Assembly (NCBI RefSeq): GCF_014836405.1
Contig: NZ_JACSQU010000001.1
Span: 1,426,001 to 1,490,000, forward strand
Reading direction: 5' to 3'
From: Brevundimonas guildfordensis
GTDB lineage: Bacteria > Pseudomonadota > Alphaproteobacteria > Caulobacterales > Caulobacteraceae
Length of the DNA stretch: 64,000 bases
Below the pieces are notes generated by a model that did no database searches, was not told the DNA's origin, and saw only the letters and a program-made list of their open reading frames with translations. Below, piece by piece: positions 60,867 through 64,000 of this stretch (position 1 is the first letter of the stretch; the number at the start of each line of letters is the position of its first letter). The position numbers and the translations under genes were made by a program.

Positions 60867-61285
60867 AAGATCATGCCTTTGGGCTGCGCCTCGATGTTGA
60901 CGGCGACGGCCTCCGTCCCTTCCGCCAGCACCAGGGCTAGATCGCGTTCACGATAGGCGGGTCGGTTGCTGTCCACGATGACAGTGCGGGTCGCATCGGC
61001 CGCAATCGCAATCCGCTCGCCGTCCAGAACGACATAGGCGTCCTCAAGACCAGCTGGATGCAGCAGAACCAGGCGATAGCCTTCCACGTTGTTGCACAGT
61101 TCGGTCAGGCGGCCGAGCATCTGTTCGCCAGGCTCGACTGGCGTTGCGCCGCCGGCCAGAGACACTCGGCAGACAGTGGCCACGCGTCCCATAATATCGA
61201 TCACCGGACCAGCGGCGGCCGGCTCCGCAAGCAGCATAAGCGCCGCCAGGGAAGAAAGTACGCCTTTGGTTTGGTTCGCCGTCAT
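60863..61285 (-). CDS. secreted protein, pilus-subunit-like, 140 aa
   Basis: Signal peptide (about 1-25), then VATVCRVSLAGG, LTELCNNVEGYRLVLLHPAGLED and VNIEAQPKGMIF. The Cys pair with LCNNVEGY resembles chaperone-usher pilin domains. It lies at the end of the pilus operon on the opposite strand, sharing stop bases with the tip gene. It may be a minor subunit expressed separately; family assignment is inference. Confidence 0.6.
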   Translation of the reverse strand: MTANQTKGVLSSLAALMLLAEPAAAGPVIDIMGRVATVCRVSLAGGATPVEPGEQMLGRLTELCNNVEGYRLVLLHPAGLEDAYVVLDGERIAIAADATRTVIVDSNRPAYRERDLALVLAEGTEAVAVNIEAQPKGMIF

Positions 61286-61407
61286 CAGAACATCCCTGTC
61301 TAGAAAGGCGAACCTAGGACGTGAGTTTCAAGGCCGCTTTAAGCAGGATGGTGAACGGCGGTTAGCCAATTTAGGCAGACGCTTGGGATACAGCTGAAAA
61401 CACTACC

Positions 61408-61977
61408 CTACGGCTCCAGTTCGATGTCCCAGTAGAGGTAGTCGAGCCAGCTCTGGTGCAGGAAGTGGGGCGGAAAGCGCCGGCCCGCCTGCTGCAACTG
61501 CCAGGCGCTGGGCTGGTGGGCGGTGCGGCGCAGGGGCATGTGGGCCTGGCCTGGGGTGCGGCCGCCCTTGCGCAGATTGCAGGGGCCGCAGGCGGCGACG
61601 ATGTTCTGCCACGTCGTGCGCCCGCCGCGCGAGCGCGGGATGACATGGTCAAAGGTCAGGTCCTGGGTCGTGCCCGGCTCGCCGCAGTACTGGCAGGCGA
61701 AGCCGTCGCGCAGGAACACGTTGAAACGCGTGAAGGCCGGCTTGCGGTCCTGGTCCACATAGGACTTCAGGCAGACCACGCTGGGTAGTTGCATCTCCAG
61801 CGACGGGCTGCGGACCACCTTGTCATAGGTGGCGACCACGTCGACGCGGTCCTGCCACACGGCCTTGACGACCTCTTCCCAGGGCCAGAGCGACAGGGGG
61901 AAATAGGACAACGGCCTGAAATCGGCGTTCAGCACCAAGGCTGGAAAGCCGGACGGCGGGCGGGTCAGGACCTGCAT
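61408..61977 (-). CDS. HNH endonuclease domain protein
   Basis: A 189-residue protein with a zinc-bound HNH nuclease core: C95/C98 (CQYCG), D110-H111 ([11 protein letters not shown]), N125 and C130/C133 ([11 protein letters not shown]). The N-terminal part [29 protein letters not shown] is typical of a widespread small bacterial HNH family whose role is not known to me. The C-terminal part is basic (AHMPLRRT). No phage or restriction gene is nearby, so it is not obviously mobile. Confidence 0.9.
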   Translation of the reverse strand: MQVLTRPPSGFPALVLNADFRPLSYFPLSLWPWEEVVKAVWQDRVDVVATYDKVVRSPSLEMQLPSVVCLKSYVDQDRKPAFTRFNVFLRDGFACQYCGEPGTTQDLTFDHVIPRSRGGRTTWQNIVAACGPCNLRKGGRTPGQAHMPLRRTAHQPSAWQLQQAGRRFPPHFLHQSWLDYLYWDIELEP

Positions 61978-62119
61978 CAGGCCCTCCCGCCGATACGGGG
62001 GGTTATCGACGCGACAGGACTGAAGACACGTCTCCTTCCTTGGTCTGATGCAGAAATCCTACGCCTGATTCCCCCGCATCGCCATGACCAGTACGCAGCG
62101 TTTTCGTGACATCCGCGGA

Positions 62120-62782
62120 TCAGCGTCTGGAGATGAAGCTGGGGCAGGCCGGCAGGCTCCAGCCCCACTTCAAGGCGCCCGCGCGCAGCATGAAGCCCGC
62201 CGCCAGCCCCACGGCCACCGCCGGCCACGTCGGAACCGCCAGCGCCTTCAGGCCGACGAAGACGCCGGCCGACGCCAGCGCCGCCGTAATGTTCAGCTCG
62301 CGGCGCAGCAGAATCGAGGGCTGGTGCGCCAGCACGTCGCGCACGATGCCGCCGAAACAGGCGGTCAGCACCCCCATGACGATGCAGATCAGGGGCGCGA
62401 CATTATAGGACGCCGCCTTGGCCGCTCCCATGACGCCATAGGCCGCCAGCCCCACCGCATCCAGCCACAGCAAGGCCCGGAACCGCCATGGGCGCGAGCC
62501 CAGCAGCCAGAAGCCGACCGCCACCACCAGACAAACGGCCACATAGACCCAGTCCTGCACCCAGAAGACCGGCGCTCCGATCAACAGGTCGCGCAAGGTG
62601 CCGCCGCCCATGCCGGTGACGGCGGCGAAGAAGGCGAAGGTGATCACGTCATGCTTGGCGCGCGACGCGGCAAGAGCCCCGGTGGCGGCGAAGACGGCCA
62701 CGCCCGCAAAATCCAGCAACGGCAGCACCGCAGCCGGACGAACCAGGTCTGCGCCCGCGATCGGCTCCAACATCCTCATCAT
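62120..62782 (-). CDS. TRIC-like/UPF0126 membrane channel family
   Basis: A 220-residue protein with about seven hydrophobic helices and two glycine-containing repeats: FAATGALAASRAKHD with GMGGGTLRDLLIG, and GVMGAAKAASYNV with ACFGGIVRDVLAHQPS. This is the UPF0126 family, prokaryotic trimeric intracellular cation channel homologues (YadS/YicG type). Single gene. ATG at 62782 is followed three bases later by another ATG. Confidence 0.9.
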   Translation of the reverse strand: MMRMLEPIAGADLVRPAAVLPLLDFAGVAVFAATGALAASRAKHDVITFAFFAAVTGMGGGTLRDLLIGAPVFWVQDWVYVAVCLVVAVGFWLLGSRPWRFRALLWLDAVGLAAYGVMGAAKAASYNVAPLICIVMGVLTACFGGIVRDVLAHQPSILLRRELNITAALASAGVFVGLKALAVPTWPAVAVGLAAGFMLRAGALKWGWSLPACPSFISRR

Positions 62783-62842
62783 CCCCAGGGCGCCGCCCCG
62801 GCGCCGCCTTCGGGGTCGCCCCCGGCCTCGGTACGACGAAGG

Positions 62843-63496
62843 TTAGACGCCCTCGTCCAGCGCGATGTCGCCGCGCCGAACGCCACCATACCACCCCCAG
62901 AGCAAATGCGCCGCCACCGCGCGATGCGGTCGCCAGATCTCGGCCCGGGCATAGGCCTGTTTCTCGCTCGGCCGAGCTTCGGCCCGGTCGGCCCAGCGCA
63001 TGGCCTCCTGAAGCGCCACGTCGCCGCCGGGGAAGACGTCCTGTCGCCCCTCGCAGAACATCAAAAAGGTCTCGGCGGTCCACCGCCCCACCCCCTTGAT
63101 GGACACAAGGGCGGCGATAGCCTCGGCGTCGTTCAGCCGTTCCAGGTGGTCGAAGTCGATATGCCCCTCGGTCTGGGCGCGGGCGATCTCATGGCCGTAT
63201 CTCGCCTTCTGCCCCGACAGGCCGAAGGTGCGCAGCGTCTCGACGTCGCGCGCCAGCACCGCCTCCGGCGTCACCTGCCCGTCCAGCCCCTCGACCACGC
63301 GTTTCCAGATCGACGCCGCCGCCGCCACCGACACCTGCTGTTCGACAATCATACGGAACAGGCCCTCATAGCCGCCGGGCCGCAGCCGCCATTCAAAGAC
63401 CGGCGTCGAGGCGTGGGCGCGCGCCAGCGCCGGATCGGCGGCGGCTAGAGCCTCGCGGGCGGCGGCGACGGAGGCAGAAGACGGAGCAAGGGCCAT
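62843..63496 (-). CDS. DNA-3-methyladenine glycosylase II-like (AlkA/HhH-GPD)
   Basis: A 217-residue base-excision enzyme. It has a helix-hairpin-helix SIKGVGRWTAETFLMF (132-147) and a Gly/Pro loop with catalytic D159 (FPGGDVALQEAMRW), like AlkA. The N-terminal AlkA domain is short; MIVEQQVSVAAAASIWKRV is the common family start of the glycosylase core. It removes alkylated bases. 60-base spacer to the TRIC-like gene. Confidence 0.9.
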   Translation of the reverse strand: MALAPSSASVAAAREALAAADPALARAHASTPVFEWRLRPGGYEGLFRMIVEQQVSVAAAASIWKRVVEGLDGQVTPEAVLARDVETLRTFGLSGQKARYGHEIARAQTEGHIDFDHLERLNDAEAIAALVSIKGVGRWTAETFLMFCEGRQDVFPGGDVALQEAMRWADRAEARPSEKQAYARAEIWRPHRAVAAHLLWGWYGGVRRGDIALDEGV

Positions 63497-63540
63497 GGGA
63501 TCGTATCGACAGAAAAACGGCGCCGCTTTAGCATCGCGCC

Positions 63541-64000
63541 ATGCGTACCTTGGACGATCTTCTCTACCCGATCACGCCTGATCGCTTCTTCGCCGAGTTC
63601 CACGGCCGAAAACCGCTGCACATCCCCGCGCCGGCCGGCGTGCCCAAGCGGGCCCTGCTGGACTGGTCGACGTTCAACGGCCTGCTGAACCAGCCCTCGA
63701 TCTGGACGGCGCAGAGCCTGAAGCTGGTGCAGAACACCCAGCCCGTGCCGCCCGAACGCTATTGCCGCACCGTCCAGAGCCAATCCGGGCCGGCCTTCCG
63801 CCCGGATCCGGCCAAGGTGGCGCTTTTCGTCGCCGAGGGCGCCAGCCTGATCGCCGGCGATGTGCAGGACCTGACAGGGCCGATCGCCGCGCTTTCGTCT
63901 GTCCTCAGCCGGACCTTCGCCGCCAACGCGGGGGCGAACATCTATTGCTCGTTCAAGGGTGTGCAGGCCTTCGGCGCCCATTTCGACCTGACTGACGTCT
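63541..64000 (+). CDS. cupin/JmjC-type oxygenase, 5' part only
   Basis: Open to the window end (153 codons). It starts MRTLDDLLYPITPDRFFAEFHGRKPLHIPA, then LVQNTQPVPPERYC and AHFDLTDV, where H and D fit the iron ligands of ROXA/JmjC (Cupin 4) dioxygenases, such as ribosomal protein hydroxylases. The third ligand would be outside. ATG is 44 bases from the divergent glycosylase start. Family call from N-terminal pattern only. Confidence 0.75.
   Translation, partial: MRTLDDLLYPITPDRFFAEFHGRKPLHIPAPAGVPKRALLDWSTFNGLLNQPSIWTAQSLKLVQNTQPVPPERYCRTVQSQSGPAFRPDPAKVALFVAEGASLIAGDVQDLTGPIAALSSVLSRTFAANAGANIYCSFKGVQAFGAHFDLTDV

Noticed and set aside
1..64000. CRISPR arrays, prophage, transposases or integrases
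   Set aside because: No repeated spacer pattern, terminal inverted repeats or recognisable transposase or integrase were seen.

Overview
The window is GC-rich, densely packed bacterial chromosome. It most likely comes from an alphaproteobacterium of the order Caulobacterales, and Brevundimonas is my best guess. The main clue is the gene set fliQ-fliR-flhB followed directly by the cell-cycle kinase gene cckA. Supporting clues are a fliE-flgC-flgB unit divergent from fliO-fliP, CtrA-type sites (TTAA-N7-TTAA) in front of several of these units, fdxA-carD, a TonB-dependent receptor and a SUV3-like helicase. The genus is inference; the gene order is read from the sequence.

Layout. 1-9 kb: tail of a DUF1491 gene, conserved hypotheticals, a secreted zincin/TPR protein, a 46-residue membrane protein, release factor RF3 (prfC), a YczE-like and an MFS membrane protein with a divergent LysR regulator. 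9-16 kb: monothiol glutaredoxin, thioesterase, two related small lipoproteins, an Old Yellow Enzyme, a MHYT-GGDEF-EAL signalling protein, rpsD and superoxide dismutase. 16-27 kb: cckA, flhB, fliR, fliQ, folE, an S41-like protease, an acyltransferase, a VOC protein, fliE-flgC-flgB, fliO-fliP and HU. 27-36 kb: a 942-residue TPR protein, a DUF983 protein, a TonB-dependent receptor, a small membrane cluster led by a membrane-anchored LuxR-type regulator, an orphan prepilin peptidase and a TonB-like Pro/Gly-rich protein. 36-47 kb: OmpA-like lipoprotein, SulP transporter, an SdpR/SdpI-like pair, a large DUF3857/transglutaminase/TPR protein, and a Slam translocon with its two-barrel surface lipoprotein, ending at tRNA-Arg(CCT). 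47-53 kb: helicase, S4 RNA-binding protein, YceI, fdxA, carD, a DUF3617 protein and rpmB. 53-64 kb: M1 aminopeptidase, a chaperone-usher pilus operon, HNH nuclease, TRIC-like channel, AlkA-like glycosylase and the start of a cupin/JmjC protein.

How the genes work together. The flagellar export genes and cckA form one transcription unit behind a near-consensus CtrA site, so the kinase that feeds CtrA activation may itself be transcribed under CtrA. A CtrA site with both TTAA half-sites at N7 spacing also lies upstream of the chaperone-usher pilus operon, suggesting cell-cycle control of an adhesive pilus. The surface lipoprotein and its Slam overlap by four bases, which argues for coupled synthesis and export.

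Most promising for follow-up: the Slam/two-barrel lipoprotein pair beside tRNA-Arg, the CtrA-linked pilus operon, the fliQ-fliR-flhB-cckA circuit, the membrane-anchored LuxR cluster, and the pair of related lipoproteins sharing an S-N-G-C-T signature. I saw no CRISPR array, intact insertion sequence, integrase or prophage.
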